A stretch of DNA of 64,000 bases from Pseudoselenomonas ruminantium (lineage in GTDB: Bacteria > Bacillota > Negativicutes > Selenomonadales > Selenomonadaceae). Position numbers and translations under genes: made by a program. The stretch lies in NCBI RefSeq assembly GCF_900142515.1, contig NZ_FRBC01000008.1, forward strand, positions 1-64,000, in the 5' to 3' direction. Of this stretch, positions 26,741 to 35,614 are shown piece by piece. Under the pieces are notes generated by a model. The model ran no database searches, was not told the DNA's origin, and saw only the letters and a program-made list of their open reading frames with translations. Numbering within the stretch: the stretch's first letter is position 1; every line of letters begins with the position of its first letter.

Positions 26741-26760
26741 TAACAGATTTTTATCTGTTA
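26741..26760. promoter_or_regulatory. Operator-like palindrome upstream of glgC
   Basis: TAACAGAT-TTTT-ATCTGTTA is a perfect 8-bp inverted repeat 78 bases upstream of the glgC start. Its form fits a dimeric repressor or activator site. I cannot name the protein. No confident -35/-10 pair is seen, although AT-rich TATA-like words lie beside it. Confidence 0.5.
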
Positions 26761-26821
26761 GTATACAGTTTTTCCCTGCTATTTCTGTCTTTTTTGTTGC
26801 AGGTTATAAAATTGTTACATT

Positions 26822-26847
26822 TGTCATGATATTATGACATATGTCAT
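26822..26847. promoter_or_regulatory. Overlapping TGTCAT/ATGACA palindromes upstream of glgC
   Basis: TGTCAT-N6-ATGACA (26822-26839) overlaps the perfect palindrome ATGACATATGTCAT (26834-26847). Three half-sites in a row at 12-13 base intervals look like cooperative regulator binding, in the style of the CRP/FNR family, though the half-site is not the standard TGTGA or TTGAT. It lies 159-184 bases upstream of glgC. Confidence 0.45.
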
Positions 26848-26943
26848 GGTACAGACAGGATGCAACTACACGGATTGCTTTTCACTAACAATCAATCTCT
26901 TTTGTTATTTATTCGCCTTTCTACAGCTTTTTCCTGCCATATT

Positions 26944-26980
26944 CATAAAAAAAAATAAATAATTTTTTTATTTATTTTTT
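26944..26980 (-). terminator. AT-rich terminator after the small membrane protein gene
   Basis: AAATAAATAA (26953-26962) and TTATTTATTT (26968-26977) pair, and the minus strand continues with a run of nine or more T. The remaining intergenic DNA (26848-26943) shows nothing further that I recognise. Confidence 0.55.
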
Positions 26981-27017
26981 GCCAAATAACTGAAAATTTA
27001 TAATAATAAAGATAAAT

Positions 27018-27359
27018 TTAAAGAAAAGCCCAAACAACAGCAGCCAAGAACATCGCCACACTGAATCCGGCCAGTGCATTACTGACAGTCTGCCCCCGTT
27101 CCCCCAGGAACTGCTTTGCCAGCGGGCGCAGTTCAAACGTCAGGAATGCCACGCATATATAAGCTACTGGGCTGTCATCTGTAATCCATTCATACAACAG
27201 GATAAAGAATGCTGCCACAATAGCCAGCATCTCTCGCCGTTGGTATAACTCCGACCGGGAAGGCAATGTCCTGTCACGCTCGTCACGTTCAGCCCGGCTC
27301 ACAGGCATGCCGAATTCATCCGTCTGCCTTTCCTCATCAACAAACCAGCGGTAACGCAT
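27018..27359 (-). CDS. Small membrane protein of unknown function
   Basis: A 113-residue protein. Residues 1-43 are hydrophilic and strongly charged (many Arg, Glu and Asp), then two to three hydrophobic segments follow at about 44-62, 64-76 and 92-112, with short polar links containing LAKQFLGERGQ. The predicted arrangement is a cytoplasmic N-domain with membrane helices. It starts 13 bases after the amidase stop, so the two are probably co-transcribed. I do not recognise the family and offer no function. Confidence 0.7.
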   Translation of the reverse strand: MRYRWFVDEERQTDEFGMPVSRAERDERDRTLPSRSELYQRREMLAIVAAFFILLYEWITDDSPVAYICVAFLTFELRPLAKQFLGERGQTVSNALAGFSVAMFLAAVVWAFL

Positions 27360-27372
27360 ATCCCGTCACCTC

Positions 27373-27999
27373 TCAGTAATATTTGCGGGTCATCGCTACC
27401 AATCCGGGCAAGCGGTCAAAAAGATTCTGCCCCGGACAGGCAGTAGCATTATACTCCCTGTGTCCTTTGATATGCTGCCGGTCAGGCTCAATGCCATAGT
27501 AGCGGCAAAGAGCTGCCAGCAACGAAGCTGCCGAGTCCATCTGGCGCGGTTCGGGTTCGTGATTGTCAAATTCCCCGACAATATTCACTCCCACCGTATG
27601 CCAATTGTGCTCATAGCAATGCGCCCCCAGCATATCCATAGGACGTCCCCGTTCGATCGTGCCATCCTTGCGGATGACAAAGTGGTAACCAATACCAGCC
27701 CAACCGTTGTTTTTATGCCAGCGGTCGATTTCTGCTGCCGAAACATCGCGGTTTGTGTTGCCAACATGATGGATAACTATGGCATCAGTGGTCCTGCGGT
27801 TCTGTAAAGATGAGAATTCGAAATTTGTTTCCTGGATGGGAATCCCTAACAGCGGGTCCACGCCATTTGCGGCTGCTCCCCCATCGGCATTCCAGGCTGC
27901 CTCTGCTGCCTTTGTCGTCCACAACTGTGGCAGTATGAACGCCCCTGCACCTACAAATATCATATTTTTCAAGAATTCTCTGCGTTTCATGCCATCCAT
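27373..27999 (-). CDS. Exported N-acetylmuramoyl-L-alanine amidase (PGRP/amidase_2 type)
   Basis: A protein of about 205-208 residues (ATG at 27999 or the third-codon-later ATG at 27990). It starts with a Tat-type signal, KRREFLKNM followed by a hydrophobic stretch and AEA cleavage site. The amidase_2/PGRP domain has zinc ligands in IVIHHVGNT, GAHCYEHNWHTVGVNIVGEFDNH and IKGHREYNATACPGQ. It cleaves the bond between muramic acid and the stem peptide in the periplasm. It is followed by the small membrane protein gene. Role in wall turnover or cell separation is likely from the family, not from the sequence itself. Confidence 0.9.
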   Translation of the reverse strand: MDGMKRREFLKNMIFVGAGAFILPQLWTTKAAEAAWNADGGAAANGVDPLLGIPIQETNFEFSSLQNRRTTDAIVIHHVGNTNRDVSAAEIDRWHKNNGWAGIGYHFVIRKDGTIERGRPMDMLGAHCYEHNWHTVGVNIVGEFDNHEPEPRQMDSAASLLAALCRYYGIEPDRQHIKGHREYNATACPGQNLFDRLPGLVAMTRKYY

Positions 28000-28122
28000 C
28001 CCAATCTTACTAACAAACGGATTATATTATAGCCCTCTTTTCTGAAAAAAACATGTACATTTTCTATGTATACAGCAGGACTTTAGCCCTACAATACCAG
28101 ACAATGCTTCGCGCAAAGAAAA

Positions 28123-28144
28123 AGCACATCCTGTAAGATGTGCT
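28123..28144 (-). terminator. Terminator of the tRNA-Tyr/tRNA-Met transcript
   Basis: AGCACATC (28123-28130) and GATGTGCT (28137-28144) form an 8-bp stem; the minus strand then reads TTTTTC. It lies 13 bases after the tRNA-Met 3' end. Confidence 0.85.
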
Positions 28145-28157
28145 CAAGACTTCATAT

Positions 28158-28234
28158 TGGTGGCGGCAAAGAGATTTGAACTCCTGACACTGCGGGTATG
28201 AACCGCATGCTCTAGCCAACTGAGCTATGCCGCC
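28158..28234 (-). tRNA. tRNA-Met (CAU)
   Basis: A 77-base cloverleaf with encoded CCA. The acceptor stem is GGCGGCA/TGCCGCC, the anticodon stem TGCGG/CCGCA carries loop TTCATAC with anticodon CAT, and the T-arm has the TTCAAAT loop. The perfect first acceptor pair (G-C) argues for elongator Met; the CAT anticodon could in principle also be tRNA-Ile2 after lysidine modification. Confidence 0.93.
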
Positions 28235-28238
28235 AAAG

Positions 28239-28324
28239 TGGTGGGCAGGGATGGATTCGAACCATCGTAATCCGAAGATGACAGATTTACAGTCTGTTGC
28301 CTTTAACCACTCGGCCACCTACCC
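28239..28324 (-). tRNA. tRNA-Tyr (GUA)
   Basis: An 86-base class II tRNA with a long variable arm and encoded CCA. The acceptor stem is GGGTAGG/CCTGCCC (one G-T pair); the anticodon loop CTGTAAA carries GTA. It lies 4 bases upstream of tRNA-Met in the same transcript. Confidence 0.95.
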
Positions 28325-28342
28325 ATATAGACTTGTTAACAA

Positions 28343-28390
28343 ACAAGCGTTAAGAACAAGAAATATTATATCCTAGTTCTTAACGCTTGT
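28343..28390 (-). terminator. ftsZ terminator hairpin, overlapping the tRNA promoter
   Basis: ACAAGCGTTAAGAAC (28343-28357) and its exact complement (28376-28390) form a 15-bp stem with an 18-base loop. It follows the ftsZ stop by 23 bases, and the minus strand continues with TTGTTTGTT. The right arm shares three bases with the -35 box of the tRNA promoter, and the -10 box lies in the loop. Confidence 0.75.
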
Positions 28391-28393
28391 CAA
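28365..28393 (-). promoter_or_regulatory. Consensus sigma-70 promoter of the tRNA pair
   Basis: On the minus strand TTGACA (28393-28388), exactly 17 bases, then TATAAT (28370-28365): both boxes are perfect. Transcription should start near 28358, giving a leader of about 34 bases before tRNA-Tyr. Confidence 0.92.
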
Positions 28394-28412
28394 CAGTTAT
28401 TCCAAACTTTAT

Positions 28413-29570
28413 TTATTTTTTCTGCATCCACACCGGAATGTCGATGAAATCAGCGGCTGGCGTTACCGTCTGCTGATTGTCTGCTGGCTGGGAAGCGGCA
28501 TTCATGTTCGGCATTCCCAGATTCAAACCTGCCATGTTCGGCTGTACCGGCTGTGCTGCAGATGGAGCCATCTGCGGCTGCACGCCAAGCGTTTCCGGTG
28601 CATCAAAACCCGTAGCGATAACCGTCACACGTACCGTATCGCCCATGGTGTTATCAATGGAAGTACCCCAGATGATGTTTGCCTGATCATCAGCGGCATC
28701 ATGCACAGTAGCAGAAGCTTCCTGTACCTCCACCATGCTGAGGTATTCCTCAGCACCGGTGATATTGATCAGGATACCGCGAGCACCATCGATCGTGGTT
28801 TCGAGCAACGGCGATTCAATAGCCATCTTCGTAGCAGCGATGGCAGCGCCCTCGCCAGAAGCCTCACCGATACCCATCAGGGCAGAACCGGCGTTGCTCA
28901 TGATGCTCTTGACATCGGCAAAGTCGAGGTTTACAAGGCCCGGCTGAGAAATCAGGTCGGATATGCCTTTGACGCCCTGGCGCAGGACATCATCAGCGAT
29001 GCTGAACGCCTGATTGATCGGCGTCTTTTTGTCTACAACCTGCATCAGACGGTCATTGGGAATCGTGATGATCGTATCCACATGCTGCTTGAGGTTCTCG
29101 ATACCAGCCTCAGCATTGCGTTCGCGCTTCTTGCCTTCAAACCCGAAAGGACGCGTAACCACACCTACGGTCAGCGCACCGATCTCTCTGGCGCATTCAG
29201 CTACTACTGGTGCAGCACCGGTGCCGGTGCCGCCCCCCATACCAGCAGTAACGAAGACCATATCTGCACCGCGCAGGGCTTCCAGGATATCATCACGGCT
29301 TTCCTCAGCTGCTTTCTGCCCAATTTCCGGACGAGCACCTGCACCTAATCCACGGGTGAGTTTCTCGCCAATCTGCATACGCTTCGGAGCCAAAGACTTC
29401 AACAGTGCCTGTGCATCTGTATTCACAGCAATAAACTCGACTCCCTGCAGTCCATAGTTTATCATGCGATTAACAGCATTGCTGCCACCGCCGCCTACAC
29501 CGATTACTTTAATTTTGGCCACTTGATCCAGGCCGCTATCATCCAATTCAAACACAGCGTTAACCCCCAT
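28413..29570 (-). CDS. ftsZ: Cell division GTPase FtsZ
   Basis: A 385-residue tubulin-like GTPase that forms the division ring. The GTP signature [16 protein letters not shown] is intact, the T7 synergy loop reads [11 protein letters not shown], and after a Gln/Pro/Met-rich linker (about 315-370) the C-terminal partner-binding peptide [12 protein letters not shown] is present. It is the last gene of the dcw cluster but is separated from ftsQ by 169 bp with no ftsA between them. Confidence 0.98.
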   Translation of the reverse strand: MGVNAVFELDDSGLDQVAKIKVIGVGGGGSNAVNRMINYGLQGVEFIAVNTDAQALLKSLAPKRMQIGEKLTRGLGAGARPEIGQKAAEESRDDILEALRGADMVFVTAGMGGGTGTGAAPVVAECAREIGALTVGVVTRPFGFEGKKRERNAEAGIENLKQHVDTIITIPNDRLMQVVDKKTPINQAFSIADDVLRQGVKGISDLISQPGLVNLDFADVKSIMSNAGSALMGIGEASGEGAAIAATKMAIESPLLETTIDGARGILINITGAEEYLSMVEVQEASATVHDAADDQANIIWGTSIDNTMGDTVRVTVIATGFDAPETLGVQPQMAPSAAQPVQPNMAGLNLGMPNMNAASQPADNQQTVTPAADFIDIPVWMQKK

Positions 29571-29739
29571 GACGTTCGTATTCTATATCCCGTGTAAACG
29601 GTATTTCGTCCACCGGGATTCCTAATCCACACAAATATACTCCTTAATTCTACCATTTATCTGCTCATAATGCTATAACTTTCATAAAAAAAAATGGAAA
29701 AAACGAAAATCTGTGTTTACCGCCGAATATAAAACAGAA

Positions 29740-30555
29740 CTACTGTGCGCCTTTATGGACCTGCACTTCCGGATTCACCAGCTGCTCTTTGAGCCGGATG
29801 AAGGGTGCCGTATAGCTGAAATCCACGAACTCGATCTGATGCTTGGCATGAGGAAGGCTCAGCAGGAAGTCGCGCGTGAGTTTCGCTTTTTCTTCCCAAC
29901 GGTCAAAATTGCCCAGCCGGATCTGCACAGACTGATTCGTATAGGCTGTGATTGCCTGGGGATTGGTGATATTGATTTCCGACAGATGATTCAGCGTTTC
30001 TGTATCCAGCAGGGACAGGAATTCCAAAACCTTTTTCACATTCGCATCCGTATTGTCATCCCCGATATACTTATCATGCATGGCCACACCAGTAATCAGC
30101 GGAATGGGCATCTTATGCAGGTTCTTGTAACTGGCGATAACCTTGCCCTGACGGTCCAGATCCAGATAACCATACTCACAGGCCACCGTGGCCACAGGCA
30201 TGCGCTCTTTGAGCTCCACATCCAGCGTATCCGGCAGCTTCCGCCGCACTACGACGCTTTCAATGCGCAGATCCTTCATCAGATTCTGGGTGACGGCATC
30301 AGTTTCCAGCTGGAACAAGGGTTCTCCCTTATGCAACCGCCCACTGGTCAGGATATCCTCTTCCTTGAGATATGTATTGCCATGAAGGTTCACCCGTTGC
30401 AGGGTGAAAAGAGGTGAATAAACCACAATGGACATCAGGCCGCCGCAAATGCCCAAAAACATCAGCCCTTTGATGATACGGCGGGGACTGCGGCGGCGCT
30501 TCTTCCTTTTCGGTTGCAAGGGTTCTGCTGCTTCCCTAAAATCCTGTTCGTCCAT
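29740..30555 (-). CDS. ftsQ: Cell division protein FtsQ/DivIB
   Basis: A 271-residue bitopic membrane protein. A basic cytoplasmic stretch (KRKKRRRSPRRIIKG) precedes one transmembrane helix (about 30-48), then a POTRA domain (LQRVNLHGNTYLKEEDILTSGRL onward, about 51-120) and the FtsQ domain. It joins FtsL and FtsB/DivIC in the septal complex. It lies between ddl and ftsZ as in many dcw clusters; a GC-rich repeat element separates it from ddl. Confidence 0.92.
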   Translation of the reverse strand: MDEQDFREAAEPLQPKRKKRRRSPRRIIKGLMFLGICGGLMSIVVYSPLFTLQRVNLHGNTYLKEEDILTSGRLHKGEPLFQLETDAVTQNLMKDLRIESVVVRRKLPDTLDVELKERMPVATVACEYGYLDLDRQGKVIASYKNLHKMPIPLITGVAMHDKYIGDDNTDANVKKVLEFLSLLDTETLNHLSEINITNPQAITAYTNQSVQIRLGNFDRWEEKAKLTRDFLLSLPHAKHQIEFVDFSYTAPFIRLKEQLVNPEVQVHKGAQ

Positions 30556-30571
30556 TTTGCCTCCTTTCTGC

Positions 30572-30735
30572 CCAAGCCCGCCCCCTCAGGATAGGCTATA
30601 TCAAAGCCTCCCCTGAGGGGGCGGGGAACTTCGCCAGCGGTGGAAGGAGCGCTGATACAAGGTACTTGCTTCTTGCCTGCCCCTTCCGCTTCGCTTTGCT
30701 CAGCACCTCCCCCCATGGGGAGGCTTGGGATGCGG
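30572..30735. repeat. GC-rich intergenic repeat element with nested inverted repeats
   Basis: The gap between ddl and ftsQ holds a 14-bp perfect inverted repeat (30577-30590 with 30612-30625, CCCGCCCCCTCAGG type), a CTCCCC/GGGGAG palindrome near 30706-30722 and a GCGGCC repeat pair near 30732. Composition is far more GC-rich than normal spacer DNA here. The layout (hairpin, TTCGCC-GGTGGAAGG core, then CTTCGCTTTGCTCAGC, hairpin) looks like a small mobile or dispersed palindromic element. An 84-codon open frame across it is judged spurious. Confidence 0.6.
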
Positions 30736-30750
30736 CCGCTTGCGGCCTGA

Positions 30751-31683
30751 TTAGAATCCTGCCATTTTCAGCAGACGTTCACAGAGTTCCGGGAATTCTA
30801 CGCCCATAGCGCGGCCGGCATCGGGAACCAGAGAAGTCTCCGTCATGCCCGGCACGCTGTTCACTTCGATGACATAAGGCGTTTCATCTTCGCTGTACAT
30901 CATATCTACGCGGGCTACGCCTTTGCATCCGCAGGCGGTATAGGTCTTGATGGCCAACTCCTGCATCTCCTTGGTCTTTTCCTCGCTGACCGGAGCAGGG
31001 ATGATATGTGCCGAAGCGCCCTTGGTGTACTTGCTTTCGTAGTCATAGCGGCCGGAAGTCGTGGTAATCTCGATAATCGGGAAGGCTTCCTTCTCGTCTT
31101 TGTCCCCCCAGACGGCTACGGTCATTTCCCGGCCTTTGATGAATTCTTCGACGAGAATCTCATCATTGTAAGAGAAGGCCTCCTTGATAGCCGGTGCCAG
31201 TTCTTCTTCTTTCTCCACGATATAGACACCGATGCTGGAGCCCTGGGAAGCGGCCTTGACCACTACAGGCAGGCCAAACTCAGCGAGGATTTCCCCGGCC
31301 AGGTCCCGTTTCTGCTCGAAGCTGTTATAGGTGTGGCATTTCGGCGTGGAAATGCCTTCGCTGATGAAGACGCGCTTGGAAGCTGCCTTGTCCATGGTGA
31401 TGGCCGCAGCCAGCACCCCTGAACCCGTGTAGGGAATCCCGAGCATATCGAGAGTCCCCTGCAGCAAACCATCTTCACCGAACTTGCCGTGCAGCGCGTT
31501 GAAGACCATCTTGGCACCAGCCTTCTGGATATCCATGGCAAAGGTTTTCGGATTGAGTTCCATGCCTTCGGCATTATAGCCCTTTTCCAGCAGAGCATCC
31601 AGAATTGCTTTGCCCGTGCGGCGGGAAACTTCGGCTTCGGTGGAGGTACCACCCATAACAACTACGATTTTATCCTGTTTCAT
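30751..31683 (-). CDS. ddl: D-alanine--D-alanine ligase
   Basis: A 310-residue ATP-grasp ligase that makes the D-Ala-D-Ala dipeptide of peptidoglycan. The start IVVVMGGTSTEAEVSRRTG is the family signature, and the ATP-grasp segments VVVKAASQGSSIGVY, ILVEEFIKGREMTV and the metal site YVIEVNSVPGMTETSLVP are present. Its Tyr/Phe specificity residue was not resolved. It lies 21 bp after murC. Confidence 0.96.
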   Translation of the reverse strand: MKQDKIVVVMGGTSTEAEVSRRTGKAILDALLEKGYNAEGMELNPKTFAMDIQKAGAKMVFNALHGKFGEDGLLQGTLDMLGIPYTGSGVLAAAITMDKAASKRVFISEGISTPKCHTYNSFEQKRDLAGEILAEFGLPVVVKAASQGSSIGVYIVEKEEELAPAIKEAFSYNDEILVEEFIKGREMTVAVWGDKDEKEAFPIIEITTTSGRYDYESKYTKGASAHIIPAPVSEEKTKEMQELAIKTYTACGCKGVARVDMMYSEDETPYVIEVNSVPGMTETSLVPDAGRAMGVEFPELCERLLKMAGF

Positions 31684-31704
31684 TATTTCTAAATCCTGCT
31701 TTCC

Positions 31705-33096
31705 TTACTTGTTCAAAAGTTCCACTAACTCTTCACCGGTCTTGTAGATATCCCCGGCGCCCATGGTGATGATGAGATCCCCATCCTGCGCCTCGTTCTC
31801 CAGATAGCCAGCCAGCTTTTCCCGCTTGGCGATGTAAATGACATCCTGCCCGGACTGCTTGCGCACTTCCTTCAGGATGGTTTCGCCGTTGATGCCTTCA
31901 ATCGGAGCTTCGCCAGCGGCATAGATATCCGTCAGGATGAGCATATCCGCGGAAACGAACGCCTTGCCAAACTCCTCATGCAGGAGCTGGGTACGGGAAT
32001 AACGATGGGGCTGGAACACGCAGACCAGACGTTTGGGATTGAGTTCCTTGGCAGCTTTGAGGGTGGCGGCAATCTCCGTCGGATGATGGGCATAATCGTC
32101 CACTACCCAAACGCCATTGGCACGGCCCTTGGTCTGGAAACGGCGCTTGGCACCGTGGAATTCCGCGAGACCTGCCACCAATTTCTCGAATTTTACACCC
32201 ATGGACAAACCGGTCACGATGCAGGCCAAAGCATTGAGCACGTTATGGCGGCCCGGGATGTTCAGGGACACATGGCCCAGCATCTCTTCGCCATGGAAGA
32301 CATCGAAGGCAATGCCCTTGCCATTTGTCTTGATGCTCCGTGCCATATAGTCAGCTTCGTGGTCGATGGCATAGGTATAGAACTTACGGTCGACAGTCTT
32401 GGCGATATTGCGCAGATTTTCGTTATCGAAGCACAGCACCGCATAGCCCGTTTCCTTATCCACATTCTGGATGAACTGCGTGAAAGCCTTGATGATGTTC
32501 TCCATCGTGCCATAATGATCCATATGGTCATCTTCCACATTGGTCACGACCGCAATATGAGGACGGAGTTTCAGGAAGGAACCATCGCTCTCATCCGCCT
32601 CAGAAGTCAGGTATTCGCTCTCACCCAGAATGGCGTTCGTTCCGAGGTCCGGCATTTCGCCGCCCACAACCACCGTTGGGGAGACACCGGCCTTAGTCAA
32701 GGCCACACCCAGCATGGAAGTGGTCGTGGTCTTGCCATGGGCACCGGCTACAGCAATGCCTTTGTACTCGTTGACGAGTGCCGCATTAATATCGGAGCGG
32801 TGCAGCTTGCGGATGCCGAGGTCACGGGCCGCGAGCACTTCCGGATTGTCATAGGGAATAGCCGTGGATACGACGATTGCGTCGGCTCCTTTGACATTCT
32901 CCCCTTTCTGACCGTCCAGCGTGATTTTCGCCCCCAGCTTCTTAAGGTTCTGGATCACCTCGGAATCTGCCCGGTCAGAGCCGGTGACTTCATAGCCCAG
33001 CTCCAACATGATCTTGGCCAGCGGGCTCATGCCGGCACCGCCGATACCAACAAAATGAATCTTTTCAATATCTTTAAGCTCTTTCAGCCGTTTCAT
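31705..33096 (-). CDS. murC: UDP-N-acetylmuramate--L-alanine ligase
   Basis: A 463-residue Mur ligase adding L-Ala to UDP-MurNAc. It has the N-terminal HFVGIGGAGMSPLAKIM loop, the ATP-binding GAHGKTTTTSMLG, the EADESDGSF metal site and the C-terminal DDYAHHPTEIAATL motif. It starts directly after the murG stop with no gap, in the mur operon. Confidence 0.97.
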   Translation of the reverse strand: MKRLKELKDIEKIHFVGIGGAGMSPLAKIMLELGYEVTGSDRADSEVIQNLKKLGAKITLDGQKGENVKGADAIVVSTAIPYDNPEVLAARDLGIRKLHRSDINAALVNEYKGIAVAGAHGKTTTTSMLGVALTKAGVSPTVVVGGEMPDLGTNAILGESEYLTSEADESDGSFLKLRPHIAVVTNVEDDHMDHYGTMENIIKAFTQFIQNVDKETGYAVLCFDNENLRNIAKTVDRKFYTYAIDHEADYMARSIKTNGKGIAFDVFHGEEMLGHVSLNIPGRHNVLNALACIVTGLSMGVKFEKLVAGLAEFHGAKRRFQTKGRANGVWVVDDYAHHPTEIAATLKAAKELNPKRLVCVFQPHRYSRTQLLHEEFGKAFVSADMLILTDIYAAGEAPIEGINGETILKEVRKQSGQDVIYIAKREKLAGYLENEAQDGDLIITMGAGDIYKTGEELVELLNK

Positions 33097-34215
33097 TTAG
33101 TCTTTTCTCCCCTGTGTCATTTCAATAACCATGTTCGCGATATCCTCTGCCGCCTGTGGCTTGCCCAAGGCACGGCTTGCCGCAGCCATGTCCGCCAGTT
33201 TTTCATCATCGGCCAGCAGTTCCTGCAGGGTACTTTGGAGATTTTCACTCTTCAGATCCCGATTGAGGATTACTTTGGCAGCCCCTGCCGCTTCCAAAGC
33301 TCTGGCGTTGTGCTCCTGATGGTTCTCCGCCGCGTAAGGATAGGGAATCAGGATGGACGGGATCCCCCGGGCCGTGAGTTCAGCCAGCCCCGTCGCTCCG
33401 GCACGGTAAACCACCAGGTCAGCCATGGCCATAGCCGCCGGCATATTGTAAAGATAAGGCTCTACCTTGATATTTGGCGTTTCTGCAAGGTTCACGCCTT
33501 TCTCGGCCAGACGGCCGATGATATCCTCATAATCCAGCTTGCCGGTCACATGCAGGTACTGCACCTCCGTCTGCTGCGCTGCAGCTGCCAGTACATCAAT
33601 CATGGCGTTGTTGATGCTGCGGGCGCCGCGGCTGCCACCAGAAATCAGCACGGTCTTTTTCGCCGGATCAAAGCCAAAAGCTTTGGCCCCGTCCTCCCGA
33701 GCAGCTGTCATGACTTCCTTGCGGATAGGATTGCCTGTGCAGATGACCTTGCCCGCGGGGAAATGCTTGGCCGCTTCAGGCGTGCCTGCCGCAATCTTCG
33801 TCACGAACTTGGCCAGGATCTTATTGGTGATGCCCGGCACCACATTCTGTTCCTGTATCAGCGTCGGAATCCCCAGCATGCTGGCGGCCATGAGTACCGG
33901 ACCGCAGACATAGCCGCCCGTACCGATCACCGCATCAGGCTTGAACTTCCGCACCACGTTCATGGCCTTAGCCACACCGATAGCGGCCAGTCCCGCCCGG
34001 ACGAAGTTCGCCGGAGAAAGGCTGCGCTTGAAGCCCTGAATATCCACCGTCGCGAAGGGGATATTTTCTTTTGGGATGATATCCGCCTCCAGCCCCTTGT
34101 TTGTACCCACATAGAGGAAATGGGTATCGGGATATTTTTCCTCAATGGTGCGCATGATGGTCAGCGCCGGATAGATATGTCCACCGGTGCCGCCACCGGA
34201 AACAATGATATTCAT
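33097..34215 (-). CDS. murG: UDP-N-acetylglucosamine--lipid-linked MurNAc-pentapeptide GlcNAc transferase
   Basis: A 372-residue GT28 enzyme that turns lipid I into lipid II at the inner membrane face. The N-terminal GGGTGGHIYPAL loop and the donor-site motifs VISGGSRGARSINNAM and YRAGATGLAELTARGIPSILIPYP are intact. It overlaps or abuts murC and follows murD by 12 bp; ftsW, which often lies between these two, is absent. Confidence 0.97.
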   Translation of the reverse strand: MNIIVSGGGTGGHIYPALTIMRTIEEKYPDTHFLYVGTNKGLEADIIPKENIPFATVDIQGFKRSLSPANFVRAGLAAIGVAKAMNVVRKFKPDAVIGTGGYVCGPVLMAASMLGIPTLIQEQNVVPGITNKILAKFVTKIAAGTPEAAKHFPAGKVICTGNPIRKEVMTAAREDGAKAFGFDPAKKTVLISGGSRGARSINNAMIDVLAAAAQQTEVQYLHVTGKLDYEDIIGRLAEKGVNLAETPNIKVEPYLYNMPAAMAMADLVVYRAGATGLAELTARGIPSILIPYPYAAENHQEHNARALEAAGAAKVILNRDLKSENLQSTLQELLADDEKLADMAAASRALGKPQAAEDIANMVIEMTQGRKD

Positions 34216-34227
34216 GCAAAATCCCTC

Positions 34228-35607
34228 TTACTGTAATTTATTCACTAAATCCTTGAAGTGACGGCCGCGCTCTGCCATGCCATTATACATATCGAAGCTG
34301 GCACAGGCCGGAGACAGCAATACCACCTGCGGAGCCTTGGCCAGGCCATGGGCCAGTTCCACGGCCTTTTCCATGGAGAAACCAGCCCGATGGATATGCT
34401 CAGCCGGATAGCCGTTCTTCAAGGCCTCCTGCTCAAAGCGGTCAGCAGCAGCGCCTACGAGCACCAGATCCGTCACCCGTTCTTTGACACGCGCCAGAAA
34501 ATCGGTCAGATCCGTCATCTTATCGTCACCGCCTGCCAGCAGCACAATGCCGTCCGCAAAGGTCTCCAACGCCTTGATGGCCGAATCCGTGTTCGTAGCT
34601 TTCGAGTCGTTGTAATATTCCACACCGTCCAAGGTGCGCACATATTCAATGCGATGTTCCACGCCCCGGAAGGATTTGAGTACCGGAACCATCTCTTCTG
34701 CCGTGCAGCCAGCCAGGAATGCCGACATGGCAGCGGCCAGGGCGTTTTCCACATTATGGGCGCCCTTGATGCCCAGCTCACCGATAGTGCAGAGCGGGAA
34801 ATCCTCTCCATTCCAGGCAATGGTCAGCATATCGCCTTCCAGGTAGGCACCTTCATGGAGATGCACCTGACGGCTGAAATAGACCACATGAGCACTGGCG
34901 CGTTTTTCCATATCGCGCACGCGTTCATCATCATAGTTGAGCACGAGGAAATCCTTGCCCACCTGCTGGGCAAACATGCGCTCCTTCATGCGCTGGTATT
35001 CTTCCATGGAACCATGACGCACGATGTGGTCGGGGGTGACATTGAGGACCGTGGCCACATGCGGATGGAATTCTTCCGTGACTTCCATCTGATAGCTGGA
35101 AATCTCCGCGGCAATGCAGCCATCGGCGGGGATCTCCAAAGCCACTTCCGACAGGGGCACACCGATATTGCCACCCACGCCGACTTTATCATAATGGCTC
35201 TCAAGCAGTAAACCGAGCAGTGTTACCGTAGTGGTCTTGCCATTGGTACCCGTCACGGCACAGATTGGCGCCTTTTTCAGCCGGTAAGCCAGCTCCACTT
35301 CGCTGGCCACACGGATTTTCCGCTGGTAAGCTGCCTGAATCAAGGGAATACGGGCAGGTACGGCAGGCGAAACAATCACCAGGCTCACGCCATCCAGGAG
35401 CTCCTCGGACTGGGGACCAAACACAAGAGCCACGCCCATATCCCGCAGCTCGGCAAAACTTTCCTCACTGTCCTTGAAATCTGCCTCTGTCTTCGCATCG
35501 CTCAGCGTCACCTGCGCCCCTAACCGGCGGGTGATCTTCGCCGCCGCAAAGCCGCTGATGCCTGCACCGATAATCAGTACCTTCTTGCCCGTCAAATCCA
35601 TTGTCAA
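34228..35607 (-). CDS. murD: UDP-N-acetylmuramoylalanine--D-glutamate ligase
   Basis: A 459-residue Mur ligase adding D-Glu. It starts TGKKVLIIGAGISGFAAAK, has the ATP site CAVTGTNGKTTTVTLLG, the EISSYQME metal region and NDSKATNTDSAIKAL in the C-terminal domain. Seven bases separate it from mraY upstream. The start may be the first ATG or the one two codons later (MTMDL). Confidence 0.97.
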   Translation of the reverse strand: MTMDLTGKKVLIIGAGISGFAAAKITRRLGAQVTLSDAKTEADFKDSEESFAELRDMGVALVFGPQSEELLDGVSLVIVSPAVPARIPLIQAAYQRKIRVASEVELAYRLKKAPICAVTGTNGKTTTVTLLGLLLESHYDKVGVGGNIGVPLSEVALEIPADGCIAAEISSYQMEVTEEFHPHVATVLNVTPDHIVRHGSMEEYQRMKERMFAQQVGKDFLVLNYDDERVRDMEKRASAHVVYFSRQVHLHEGAYLEGDMLTIAWNGEDFPLCTIGELGIKGAHNVENALAAAMSAFLAGCTAEEMVPVLKSFRGVEHRIEYVRTLDGVEYYNDSKATNTDSAIKALETFADGIVLLAGGDDKMTDLTDFLARVKERVTDLVLVGAAADRFEQEALKNGYPAEHIHRAGFSMEKAVELAHGLAKAPQVVLLSPACASFDMYNGMAERGRHFKDLVNKLQ

Positions 35608-35614
35608 ATCCCCC

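Noticed and set aside
30462-30716. An 84-codon frame on the minus strand between ddl and ftsQ
   Set aside because: It is made of the palindromic GC-rich repeat and runs into ftsQ; the peptide is low in complexity and has no ribosome site.
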